This document shows positions 27,635 through 35,620 of a stretch of 39,983 nt of DNA, one piece after another. Numbering within the stretch: position 1 is the stretch's first letter; each line of letters starts with the position of its first letter. The stretch spans positions 1 to 39,983 of the forward strand of contig CAIQAB010000027.1 of assembly GCA_903869675.1 (NCBI GenBank), read 5' to 3'. The position numbers and the translations under genes are program-made. The DNA is from an uncultured Verrucomicrobiota bacterium (GTDB taxonomy: Bacteria; Verrucomicrobiota; Verrucomicrobiia; Opitutales; Opitutaceae). The notes beneath the pieces were generated by a model. That model was not told the origin of the DNA and made no database searches. It was given only the letters and a program-made list of their open reading frames with translations.

Positions 27635-29962
27635 ATGCTCGCCCCTCTCCTCGCCCTTTCGCTCTTGGCCGCCCCTACCCCCGCGCCCGCCCCGGCACCG
27701 CGCTCAGTCAGCGGCATCTACCCCGGCCTCGCGATGTTCAACGCCGAGGGCGAGTGCGGCACCGGCGCCGTGGTGCCCTGGGCGAACCGGCTTTGGGTGA
27801 TCACCTACGGGCCGCATATGCCCTACGGCTCGAGCGACAAACTCTACGAAATCACCCCGCAGTTCCGGCAGATCACCCGCCCCGAGAGCGTGGGCGGCAC
27901 CCCGGCGAACCGGATGATCCATCCCGAGTCGAACCAGTTGTTCATCGGTCCCTATGTGATCGATGCCGAGCGCCGGGTCCGCGTGATCCCGCCCGCCCGC
28001 ATGCCCGGTCGCCTCACCGGCAATGCCCGTCACTTGAGCGATCCCGCGGGCAAAATATACTACGCCACGATGGAGGAGGGACTCTACGAGGTGGATGTGC
28101 ACTCGCTGGCCGTCACTTCGCTGATCCGCGATGGCAACGCCCTGCGGGACGGCTTCCCCATCGAAACCCCGCTCACCGCACTCACCTCCGGACTGCCCGG
28201 CTACCACGGCAAAGGGCTGTATGCGAGCCAGGGGCGCCTGGTCTACGCCAACAACGGGGATCGTGACAAAAACGTGCTGACCGACCCCGCCACCCCGAGC
28301 GGCGCACTCGGCGAGTGGACGGGCGCCGGCGATTGGCAGCTCGTGCGGCGCAACCAGTTTACCGAGGTCACCGGCCCGGGCGGGATCAGCGGCAGCGCAC
28401 CCGACGCCCCGCTCTGGAGCATCGGCTGGGATGCGAAATCCCTCATCCTCATGCTGCTCGACGGCGGCCGCTGGCAATCATTCCGCCTGCCCAAAGTCAG
28501 CCATAGCTACGACGGCGCCCACGGTTGGAATACCGAGTGGCCGCGTATCCGCGATATCGGCGAGGACACCTTGCTGATGACCATGCACGGCGCGTTCTGG
28601 CACTTTCCCAAAACCTTCTCCGCCGCCCGGCCCGACGGCATTCGTCCGCGCAGCGCCTACTTGAAGGTGATCGGGGATTTTTGCCGCTGGCAGGATCGCT
28701 TGGTCTTCGGCTGCGATGACTCCGCCCGCTCGGAGTTTCTCAACACCCGCAAGGTGAAAGGCAGCATCGATGGCGTCGGCCAGTCGCAATCCAACCTGTG
28801 GTTCACCCCGCCCGAAACGCCCGACCAGCTCGGCCCCGCCTACGCGAGCGGCGCCGTGTGGCTGCACGATAGCGTGAAGGCCGGGACCGTCTCCGACCGC
28901 TTCCTTGCCGCCGGTTGGCAACACCACCGCGTGCACGTCGTCGGCGCCGACTCCGCCGACGTCACCTGCACCCGCGATGGCGACTGGCTGCGGTTCACCG
29001 CAACAAAGGACTGCGCAGACCTGAGCGTGGTGATCACCCTCTCCAACGGCGATCCGCGCGGCAGCGAAGCGAACAGTATTTTCGCCGCGGTCAGCCGCGC
29101 CGGCGACGAGCACTCGCTGGCCGGCATCTTCCGCCCGCTCGGCCGCGAAAAACGCACCCTCGGGTATGCGACTGACGCCGGTTACTACGAGCTGGGCGCG
29201 GACCTGGAATTAGTGCGCGTCGAGGATCCCCAAGCCGAGGCGGAGGTGCGCCACTTGGTCCCGATTCCGAAGCACGTCATCACCCTCGACGCGGCCAGCC
29301 TGCTCGTGACGGACGACCGCGGCCGCCGCTGGCGCCTCCCGCGGGCCAACCGTGCCCTCGATGCCGCGACCGGGGCGGGCGCCCTGCGCATCTGCCGCGA
29401 GGTGGCCACCGAGCGCGATCTCTTGAACGCGGGCGGAACGTTTTTCGAGCTGCCCGCCGAAAACGCCGATGGCTTCGCCCACCTCCGCCCCGTTTGTTCG
29501 CACCCGCTGCGGATGACCGACTTTGGCAGTTACCGTGGCCTGCTGGTCCTCAGCGGCATCAAGCCGGACGCCCCCGCCGGCCCGCACGTCATCCGCAGCG
29601 CCGACGGCAAAGCCGCGCTCTGGGTCGGCGCCCTCGATGACCTCTGGCAACTCGGCAAGCCTCGCGGCGAAGGCGGTCCTTGGCGCCAGACGCGGGTGGC
29701 GGCGGGAGAGCCGAGCGACCCCTATCTGCTCTGGGGCTATGATCAACGCACCCTGACGCTGGAGCATGACCAAAACACTCCCGTGGATTTCATGCTCGAA
29801 TGCGACCTCACCGGCACCGGCCTCTGGGTGCCGTTCCAGACGATTCAAGTCGCACCAGGCCAAGGTTCTACGCTGACCTTCCCCGTCGATTGGCAAGCCC
29901 GCTGGCTGCGCGTCACCGCCGCCCAAGCCTGCACCGCCACCGCCCAGCTCAAGTATGAGTAA
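27635..29962 (+). CDS. Large exported protein of unknown function
   Basis: The product has 775 residues. It begins with a short hydrophobic signal peptide (MLAPLLALSLLAAPTPAPAP). The body is rich in Gly, Trp and short beta-type segments (GTGAVVPWANRLWVITYGPH, KIYYATMEEGLYEVDV), which suggests a beta-propeller-like N-terminal half followed by a beta-sandwich-rich C-terminal half (DFMLECDLTGTGLWVPFQTI). I recognise no named family and no catalytic motif. It stands alone after typA, with codon use like the core genes. A role in binding or degrading external polymers would suit the fold impression but is not shown. Confidence 0.85.
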   Translation: MLAPLLALSLLAAPTPAPAPAPRSVSGIYPGLAMFNAEGECGTGAVVPWANRLWVITYGPHMPYGSSDKLYEITPQFRQITRPESVGGTPANRMIHPESNQLFIGPYVIDAERRVRVIPPARMPGRLTGNARHLSDPAGKIYYATMEEGLYEVDVHSLAVTSLIRDGNALRDGFPIETPLTALTSGLPGYHGKGLYASQGRLVYANNGDRDKNVLTDPATPSGALGEWTGAGDWQLVRRNQFTEVTGPGGISGSAPDAPLWSIGWDAKSLILMLLDGGRWQSFRLPKVSHSYDGAHGWNTEWPRIRDIGEDTLLMTMHGAFWHFPKTFSAARPDGIRPRSAYLKVIGDFCRWQDRLVFGCDDSARSEFLNTRKVKGSIDGVGQSQSNLWFTPPETPDQLGPAYASGAVWLHDSVKAGTVSDRFLAAGWQHHRVHVVGADSADVTCTRDGDWLRFTATKDCADLSVVITLSNGDPRGSEANSIFAAVSRAGDEHSLAGIFRPLGREKRTLGYATDAGYYELGADLELVRVEDPQAEAEVRHLVPIPKHVITLDAASLLVTDDRGRRWRLPRANRALDAATGAGALRICREVATERDLLNAGGTFFELPAENADGFAHLRPVCSHPLRMTDFGSYRGLLVLSGIKPDAPAGPHVIRSADGKAALWVGALDDLWQLGKPRGEGGPWRQTRVAAGEPSDPYLLWGYDQRTLTLEHDQNTPVDFMLECDLTGTGLWVPFQTIQVAPGQGSTLTFPVDWQARWLRVTAAQACTATAQLKYE

Positions 29963-30027
29963 CCCCGCAGACCGGTCCGCAGGCCCGCCCTGCTCGCCAC
30001 CACGCGATCCGGGTTTAACCACGAAGT

Positions 30028-30085
30028 CGCGAAGGCCCGAAGCCAGCGCGCAGGCGCTCAGGTGATTGGCCGCATGAGGGGCGGA
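30028..30085 (+). repeat. 58-bp direct repeat, left copy
   Basis: The sequence from CGCGAAGGCCCGAAGCCAGC to GGCCGCATGAGGGGCGGA is identical, base for base, to 35093-35150. It contains AGCGC-gcag-GCGCT, a possible small hairpin. Confidence 0.95.
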
Positions 30086-30525
30086 TAACAGCCCTCGTCG
30101 CAGTGCCCGACTTACTCACTACATTTACGCGCCCATTCCTTAAGCTTGAGCTCAAACATCAACGGCAAGCGCAGCTCCGTGCCGTCGCCCGAATCCCGCT
30201 CGCCACCTTTAATCTCCCGCTTAAACCGGAAGCACTGCACCCGTCTTTTCTGCCTTCGTGGGTTAAGATCGAATCCTTGCACACTACCTCGTGCGTATCC
30301 ACCTCCTGCGCGCGGCCACAAAACCCGGATTCCACCACGAGGAAACGACGGCCCTTTTCACTTGGCGTCCTGCTCTGCCTGGCCGGTTCGCCGCACTTTT
30401 TTCCAGCGCTGAAAAATCAATAAGATAATGTGTCCTAAGCCTCTCTGGGCCTGCACAACCTTTCGAACTTTTCTGGGCCAAATCCGGCCGGCGCTAATCG
30501 CGACCCTTGCGCCGATCGCTCGTTT

Positions 30526-30531
30526 TATAAT
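30526..30531 (+). promoter_or_regulatory. -10 element of the phosphodiesterase-TPR-sulfotransferase gene
   Basis: A perfect TATAAT lies 12 bp before ATG 30544. No good -35 hexamer is found 16-18 bp upstream, and the leader would be very short. Confidence 0.45.
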
Positions 30532-30543
30532 ATAAACTCTGCC

Positions 30544-33339
30544 ATGTCAGCCAAGTGCTTAGACCATCCTCCTGCCAAGCGCCTTCTCCTTGTGGGTTGG
30601 GACGGTGCGGATTGGAAAATTGCCTCGCCGCTGATGGACGCCGGCGAGTTGCCGCAGCTTGCCAACCTCGTTGCGCACGGCGCATCCGGCCCGCTCGCCA
30701 GCCTACCGCCCTACCTCTCGCCAATGCTCTGGAACAGCATAGCCACTGGCAAATATGCCGACCAACACGGCATCCTTGGCTTCACCACCACTGACCCCGT
30801 CACGGGCCGGCTCGCCGCTATCACCAGCACACAACGTAAATGCAAGGCGCTCTGGAACATCCTAGGTGAGCACGGTCGCACGGCACATGTCCTCGGCTGG
30901 TTCGCCTCGCACCCGGCTGAAAACGTCACAGGCGTCTGCGTCACTGAATCTTTTCCCCGACCAGTCGCCAAGGGCGCGCCTTGGCCGCTCGCGCCTGGCA
31001 GTGTCCACCCGCCTGCGCTAGCCGATGAGTTCGCGGAACTCCGCCTGCGTCCCGAGGACGTTGCCCCCGAGATTCTTCGGCTGTTTATCCCTCGTATCGC
31101 TGAGATTGATCTCACGAAGGATAAGCGACCAGAACAGCTCGCCATCCGCCTCGCAGAGCTTTACTCCGTCCACAACGCGGCCATTGCAGCGCTCGATCGC
31201 GGTCCTTGCGACTTACTCGCGGTTTATTATCACTTTATTGACTGGGTGTGTCACGACTTCATGGATTTCCACCCGCCGCGCCGCCCTCATGTGCGGGAGC
31301 GCGACTTCGAGTTATACCGCGACGTCGTAAATTCCGCCTACCGCCTGCAAGACCTCCTGCTACGCGACCTGCTGGCGCACTCCGGCCCCGATACGACTGT
31401 CGTCCTGTGCTCCGATCACGGCTTCCACAGCGACGGGCGGCGGCCTGTGCGCATCCCGATGGTCTCCGCCGGCATCGCCATTTGGCACCGTGCGCAAGGC
31501 ATCTTTGCCGCCGCCGGTCCCGGCATCGCACGCGACGTCTTTGTCACCGGCGCCACCGTCCTCGACATCACACCCAGTGTCCTGCACCTGCTCGGTCTGC
31601 CGATCGCCTCCGACATGGACGGTCGCGTTCTGACCTCCGCAATCGAGTCTCCCGTCGCACCGAAAAAAATCACGACCTACGAAACAGTTCCTGGTCCCTA
31701 CCCGCGCCCGCGTCACCTCGGCGCACTCAGCCACGATGACCAGCGCGCCCTGCTCGACCAGTTCGCCGCGCTCGGCTATGTTGACCTCACCGCGCGCGGC
31801 CCCGAGTCACCCGCTCTCGCCAATGACCGTGATAACCGCTGGAACCTAGCCATCACCCTACGCCACGCCGGCAAACACGAGGCTGCCCTCGCGGTCCTCG
31901 ACCAGCTCCACCTTGAGCGCCCTGAGGACGCCCGTTACGCGTTCCACCTCGCGATGTGCCAGATCCACCTCGGGCTCCTCGACGAATCCGCCACCACTGC
32001 CGAGACCATCGCCGACTTCACTCCTGGCAACGCCCAGGCCCACGCGCTCCTCGCCGAGATCGCGCTCGGCCGCGGCGATACGGAGGCCGCCCTCACCCAC
32101 TTGGCCGCCGCCGAACAGTCTGAAGGTGATACCCAAACACAGACCGCCTCGCCCCCATCAGCTGCTGCGGTGCCGCCAGAACCTGCGGCAAAAAAAACCA
32201 ACTTCCTCCTGCACGGCCAAACCCTCCTGCGGCAAAAAAAAATCCTCGAGGCCTGCGCCGCCCTTCGCGCCGCTGTCGATGCCGACAACGAAAACCCCGC
32301 CGCCTGGCTCGCCTACGCACAGGCCCTTCTTCAGGCCGGCCAACCCGCTGACGCCGAGACCTGCGCACGCGAGTCCGTTGCGCTCGCCCCCACGCTCGCG
32401 ATGGCCCAGTTCACGCTCGGACAGTCGCTCGCCGCACAGAAAAAAAATCCGGCCGCCCGCGCCGCTTTTACTCACGCGCGCGCGCTCAACCCGCGTCTCG
32501 TCGCCGCCACCCGTGCCCTAGACCATCTGGCCGGCACCCCTTTTGTCGCTGCCGTCCCCAACTTCGCTGAAAAAATGGAGGAGGCCCCGCCTGTGGTCGC
32601 CCTGCGCGCCGCTTCCGCCCAACGCCGCGCAGCCCACGCCGACGGCCTCACTGCGCTCCGCTCCACCACGGAACCGCTTGCTCACTACACCCCGCCGCCT
32701 TCTCCCAAATCGCCGGCCCCGGCAACTTCCACTCCTGATTCAGTGCTCCCTCCCCCCGACTTCTGCTTTGTTCTCGTCTCAGGCCTACCGCGCTCGGGCA
32801 CCTCTTTGATGATGCAGATGCTCGCTCGCGGCGGCCTCCTGCCGATGACTGACGGCCATCGAGCCGCCGACGCGCACAACCCGGAGGGCTACTTCGAGTG
32901 GGACGAGATAAAAAACCTCCCACGCGACCCGGCACTGCTCGCCCGCGCCGCCGGTCATGCCGTGAAAGTAGTCTCGCCGCTGCTGCCCCACCTGCCTGCC
33001 GGCCACCGTTATAAGATAATCTTCATGCTCCGCCCACCGGCCGAAATCGCCCGTTCGCAGCACAAAATGCGTGGTCAACTCGCCGGCTCCGCCCCCGCGG
33101 CAGATGCCATCGCGATGCAACCTCTACTCGCCCAGCACGCGGAAGCCATGCTTGTGGCGCTGCGGTCCGCACCCAACGTCGAACTGCTTACCGTGGACTA
33201 TCCTGCGCTCATTGCCGATGCAGATACTGAGTGCGCCCGCGTCGCCGCCTTTCTCGGCTCTGCTCTACTGCCAAACCCTTCTGCCATGTTGGCTGCCATT
33301 CGTCCGGAACTCCACCATGAGAAGGAATACAGCCCATGA
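30544..33339 (+). CDS. Three-domain fusion: alkaline-phosphatase-superfamily phosphodiesterase, TPR repeats, sulfotransferase
   Basis: The product has 931 residues and no signal peptide. Residues ~12-375 are a type I phosphodiesterase/alkaline phosphatase fold: metal Asp20 (VGWDGADW), a nucleophile region with Ser59 (LSPMLWNSIATG), HFIDWVCHDF (Asp233, His237) and SDHGFHSDG (Asp291, His292). Residues ~420-680 hold TPR-type helices in two blocks separated by a Ser/Pro/Ala linker. Residues ~738-931 are a sulfotransferase with the PAPS P-loop SGLPRSGTSL (747-756), NPEGYFEWDEIKNL and a later FMLRPPAEIARSQHKM for the 3'-phosphate. It could modify a sulfated or phosphorylated glycan or lipid; the substrate is unknown. 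The small GNAT-like gene follows by 91 bp. Confidence 0.9.
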   Translation: MSAKCLDHPPAKRLLLVGWDGADWKIASPLMDAGELPQLANLVAHGASGPLASLPPYLSPMLWNSIATGKYADQHGILGFTTTDPVTGRLAAITSTQRKCKALWNILGEHGRTAHVLGWFASHPAENVTGVCVTESFPRPVAKGAPWPLAPGSVHPPALADEFAELRLRPEDVAPEILRLFIPRIAEIDLTKDKRPEQLAIRLAELYSVHNAAIAALDRGPCDLLAVYYHFIDWVCHDFMDFHPPRRPHVRERDFELYRDVVNSAYRLQDLLLRDLLAHSGPDTTVVLCSDHGFHSDGRRPVRIPMVSAGIAIWHRAQGIFAAAGPGIARDVFVTGATVLDITPSVLHLLGLPIASDMDGRVLTSAIESPVAPKKITTYETVPGPYPRPRHLGALSHDDQRALLDQFAALGYVDLTARGPESPALANDRDNRWNLAITLRHAGKHEAALAVLDQLHLERPEDARYAFHLAMCQIHLGLLDESATTAETIADFTPGNAQAHALLAEIALGRGDTEAALTHLAAAEQSEGDTQTQTASPPSAAAVPPEPAAKKTNFLLHGQTLLRQKKILEACAALRAAVDADNENPAAWLAYAQALLQAGQPADAETCARESVALAPTLAMAQFTLGQSLAAQKKNPAARAAFTHARALNPRLVAATRALDHLAGTPFVAAVPNFAEKMEEAPPVVALRAASAQRRAAHADGLTALRSTTEPLAHYTPPPSPKSPAPATSTPDSVLPPPDFCFVLVSGLPRSGTSLMMQMLARGGLLPMTDGHRAADAHNPEGYFEWDEIKNLPRDPALLARAAGHAVKVVSPLLPHLPAGHRYKIIFMLRPPAEIARSQHKMRGQLAGSAPAADAIAMQPLLAQHAEAMLVALRSAPNVELLTVDYPALIADADTECARVAAFLGSALLPNPSAMLAAIRPELHHEKEYSP

Positions 33340-33430
33340 TCCTGGCCTACTTTACCCCGCATTCTTCATTATTCAGTCTTTCCGTGCCCATTCTCCACCG
33401 GGCGCCCCGCGTCAAAGAGGAGTCCACCCC

Positions 33431-33886
33431 ATGAAACCCGCCAGCCACTCGCCGGCGCCTTTCCCTGGCGCGCCAAAGCCAGTAGAAGACGGGGCCGCCA
33501 CCGTTCGCCCGCCATGGCCCGATGAGCTCCCCCGCCTCGCGGATGCGTTTCCGGACCTGAGATGGACGGATCCACTCCACTTTCGCGTGCTTGTCATGCC
33601 CGCAACGACCACCTCCCCGGAGCGCTTTATTGGTGTCGCTGCCCTTGCCGAACCCGCGCCGGGATCGACCGAGGCCGTATTGTTCCTCCAGCTCCGGCCC
33701 CGTTTCGCCGGCACCACGGCGAGCGACAAGCTACTCTCCGCGGCCTTAACTCTCGCCAAGGCATCCGGTGCACGCACGCTCATCACCAGCCAGTTCACCG
33801 CGCCCGACCCGCGTGAGTTTTCGCTGCGGCGAGCCGGTTTTGCCAGCGCTGAGGAGGGCAAATCCTGGAGCGCCGCACTGGCCTAA
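33431..33886 (+). CDS. Small GNAT-like protein
   Basis: The product has 151 residues. The start is set by a strong Shine-Dalgarno AGAGGAG (33415-33421) nine bases before ATG 33431, one of the few clear ones in this window. After a Pro-rich first 30 residues the body resembles an N-acetyltransferase fold: RFIGVAAL, LFLQLRPRFAGTTASDKLLS as a degenerate acetyl-CoA motif A, and the typical LRRAGF near the end. The Arg/Gly pyrophosphate loop is weak, so activity is uncertain. It lies downstream of the phosphodiesterase-TPR-sulfotransferase gene and may be its partner. Confidence 0.65.
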   Translation: MKPASHSPAPFPGAPKPVEDGAATVRPPWPDELPRLADAFPDLRWTDPLHFRVLVMPATTTSPERFIGVAALAEPAPGSTEAVLFLQLRPRFAGTTASDKLLSAALTLAKASGARTLITSQFTAPDPREFSLRRAGFASAEEGKSWSAALA

Positions 33887-33898
33887 TCCGCTATTCCA

Positions 33899-33926
33899 TT
33901 GACCGCTCCAAAAGACGCTTGCTACC
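33899..33926 (+). promoter_or_regulatory. Putative promoter of the PEP-CTERM gene
   Basis: TTGACC (33899-33904), a 16-bp spacer and GCTACC (33921-33926) lie 38 bp before ATG 33965. A similar TTGACT...GCTACG arrangement is found at 34762-34790. Confidence 0.45.
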
Positions 33927-33964
33927 CGCATACCTCCTGCGTGAAATCGTAAAAAACCAACTTT

Positions 33965-34666
33965 ATGGAATCCAAGTCCTCACGTTTATCGCAACTCGTT
34001 CGTAAAGCCCTGCCCGCCGCCCCGCTGGCACTCGCGGCCATCCCATCGGCCAACGCCGCAATCATCCACACCGACGCCGGCAACCTGACTTTCGCGTTCT
34101 CAGATTCCCAGTTTCTCTGGGTAGACATGGGCACCGGCGGCTCGCCAGGCGCGGCAGCAGTGGGGGCGCAGAATCATTATAACCCCACGGTCGCGAGCCC
34201 TTCCTTTTACCTATGGTTTCGATATAGTGGCGGACGTCCGGAGTGGGTCTCCAATGACCAAGCCTTCCCAGCCCCTCGCCGAGTATTTGACGGGGTAAAC
34301 AACTCGGTTGCCATCAACGGCAACTATGTCCGGCTCCTCAATGTCGGAGACACCGTGGATGGTTCGCTATACATGCAGAGCAACTACAAGCCATTTCGGA
34401 CTTCTGGCAACAACAACACACCTTGGACGCCCGGAACCACGGGTTATATCGGCGTTGAGTTCAACACCAACACTACCCCCTTGTTCGGTTGGGTTCAGAT
34501 TTCGTATAATATTGATCAGTCCGTCACCGTTCGCGATTTCGCCTACGAATCGACCGGAGCGGGAATTACCATCGTTCCCGAGCCGTCCTCCTACGCGGTG
34601 CTGGCTGGCCTGCTAGCAGGTTCCGCCGCCCTCTATCGACGCCGCCGGCAGAAACTGGCCTCCTGA
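33965..34666 (+). CDS. PEP-CTERM sorting-domain protein
   Basis: The product has 233 residues. It has an N-terminal signal peptide (KALPAAPLALAAIPSANA), a beta-rich central domain with many Asn, Gly, Ser and Tyr, and a C-terminal sorting signal: VPEPSSYAVLAGLL, hydrophobic helix, then YRRRRQKLAS. In PEP-CTERM systems, exosortase (EpsH/XrtA) cuts at PEP and the protein is sent to the surface, often with exopolysaccharide. No exosortase gene lies in the window. The gene is more AT-rich than the core, especially after 34100. Function of the mature part is unknown. Confidence 0.92.
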   Translation: MESKSSRLSQLVRKALPAAPLALAAIPSANAAIIHTDAGNLTFAFSDSQFLWVDMGTGGSPGAAAVGAQNHYNPTVASPSFYLWFRYSGGRPEWVSNDQAFPAPRRVFDGVNNSVAINGNYVRLLNVGDTVDGSLYMQSNYKPFRTSGNNNTPWTPGTTGYIGVEFNTNTTPLFGWVQISYNIDQSVTVRDFAYESTGAGITIVPEPSSYAVLAGLLAGSAALYRRRRQKLAS

Positions 34667-34710
34667 GGTCTCCTGCTGCCTAAACCAACGCGTTGATTAT
34701 TTCCTTAAGT

Positions 34711-34737
34711 AACTGCTTAAGCATAGCTTAAGCAGTT
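34711..34737. repeat. Perfect 11-bp inverted repeat
   Basis: AACTGCTTAAG-catag-CTTAAGCAGTT lies 45 bp after the PEP-CTERM gene. No T-tract follows. It could end the transcript or bind a dimeric regulator. Confidence 0.8.
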
Positions 34738-34754
34738 CTAGGACTTAAATAAAG

Positions 34755-34790
34755 CGGTTTATTGACTGTCGGCACCGCCCGGATGCTACG
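34755..34790 (+). promoter_or_regulatory. Orphan promoter-like element, -35 region duplicated at 34887-34902
   Basis: CGGTTTATTGACTGTC (34755-34770) recurs as CGGTTTGTTGACTATC (34887-34902), 14 of 16 identical. In the first copy TTGACT is followed after 17 bp by GCTACG. The nearest downstream gene starts 830 bp away, so a small RNA or a long leader is possible. Confidence 0.35.
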
Positions 34791-35092
34791 GTCATACCGG
34801 CTACTCAGGGCGTGGTTTAGGAAATTCATTTCCAACGAGGCTCCCCTGCCTTGGGATTTCCCTGCATATTTATTGTTTCACCAAAACGGTTTGTTGACTA
34901 TCCTAATATAGCCAATGCGGGCCCAAGAAGGGGCAAAACCCAAGCGACCCGCTACTGCATACGAGTTTTAAATTGAATCCGGAGCCCGGGAATGTGCTCC
35001 CGCTAAACATATCAGCTTAAGGCTCCAGTATTAAGCTTCTTGAGCCTGTTCCCGATTCTATATAAACCCATAAGGCTGCAAACCCGCTTAAA

Positions 35093-35150
35093 CGCGAAGG
35101 CCCGAAGCCAGCGCGCAGGCGCTCAGGTGATTGGCCGCATGAGGGGCGGA
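35093..35150 (+). repeat. 58-bp direct repeat, right copy
   Basis: Identical to 30028-30085 and in the same orientation. Identity ends sharply on both sides; to the left only a weak TTAA(A/CC) resemblance remains. Confidence 0.95.
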
Positions 35151-35376
35151 ATTCGGTAAATGCAGTGACCGGGCCGCCACTACCGCTCCGCTCGCTACCC
35201 GCACCTCCCGCGTGCCCGGGTCCTGAAACTTTCCGGTCAAACGATAATCGCAGCACCCGCCCCGTCTTTGCGTTATGATCCCGGCAACTATCCGGCCCAC
35301 CGGCCCTGCACTCGCCCGGGGCTGGCATACAGATACGGATCGCGAAAGGGCTTGGAAGCGTTGGCACTTTGCCCCC

Positions 35377-35563
35377 GGCGCTCCGCACTCCGAATGTCGC
35401 GCTCCGCACCTCAGGCATCGGCGCTCCGCCCTTCCAGTGTGGCGCTCCGCACTCAGACCTCGACGCTCCGCACTTTGAGGGTGGCGCTCCGCACTCCCAA
35501 GTGCGGCGCTCCACCCTTTTTCATCGGCGCTCCGCACTCCATGATCGCCTCGCCGCACTTTTG
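35377..35563 (+). repeat. Nine degenerate 21/22-bp tandem repeats
   Basis: A core GGCGCTCCGCACT recurs with its GCGCTC at 35378, 35399, 35421, 35442, 35463, 35484, 35506, 35527 and about 35548. The spacing is 21 bp, with two units of 22. Between cores 7-9 bases vary freely. The period is two helical turns. There are no CRISPR-like long unique spacers. Confidence 0.9.
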
Positions 35564-35620
35564 CTAGCGCTTGAACCTAGACTGACAAACATCGGCCAGA
35601 CCTTCTAGTTTGGACCCCGA

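Larger units (their letters stand above)
29963..30543. other. 581-bp spacer with repeats and decayed sequence
   Basis: This spacer contains the accacgaag/ttcaact composite repeat (30014-30180), one copy of the 58-bp repeat (30028-30085), a second, reversed CCTTCGTGGGTTAA module near 30249, and a TATAAT element before the next gene. A minus-strand frame across 30112-30321 is repeat-derived and is not accepted as a gene. Confidence 0.7.
34667..35620. other. 954-bp spacer without a convincing gene
   Basis: In order, it contains a perfect 11-bp inverted repeat, two copies of a 16-bp TTGACT-containing motif, a GGAAAT-tc-ATTTCC hairpin (near 34821), an AGGCTC...GAGCCT inverted repeat (near 35020), the right copy of the 58-bp repeat, and a field of 21/22-bp tandem repeats. 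Frames of 99 (+) and 165 (-) codons across the tandem repeats have heptad-like protein patterns that come only from the repeat period. Confidence 0.75.

Noticed and set aside
30112-30321. 69-codon minus-strand frame in the 30-kb spacer
   Set aside because: It is composed of the composite intergenic repeat, with no start signal or domain; a parallel repeat at 27.5 kb gives a different peptide.
34887-34916. Second TTGACT as a complete promoter
   Set aside because: No -10-like hexamer lies 15-19 bp downstream; TAATAT is only 5 bp away.
30028-35150. 58-bp repeats as ends of a transposon
   Set aside because: They are direct, not inverted; no transposase is enclosed and no target duplication is visible.
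35017-35514. 165-codon minus-strand frame with a repeating Cys-Gly-Ala-Pro pattern
   Set aside because: The 7-residue pattern is simply the 21-bp DNA repeat read in frame; units of 22 bp break the register and no start site is convincing.
35377-35563. Tandem repeats considered as a CRISPR array
   Set aside because: The period is 21-22 bp with only 7-9 variable bases between cores, no 28-40 bp spacers, and no cas genes in the window.
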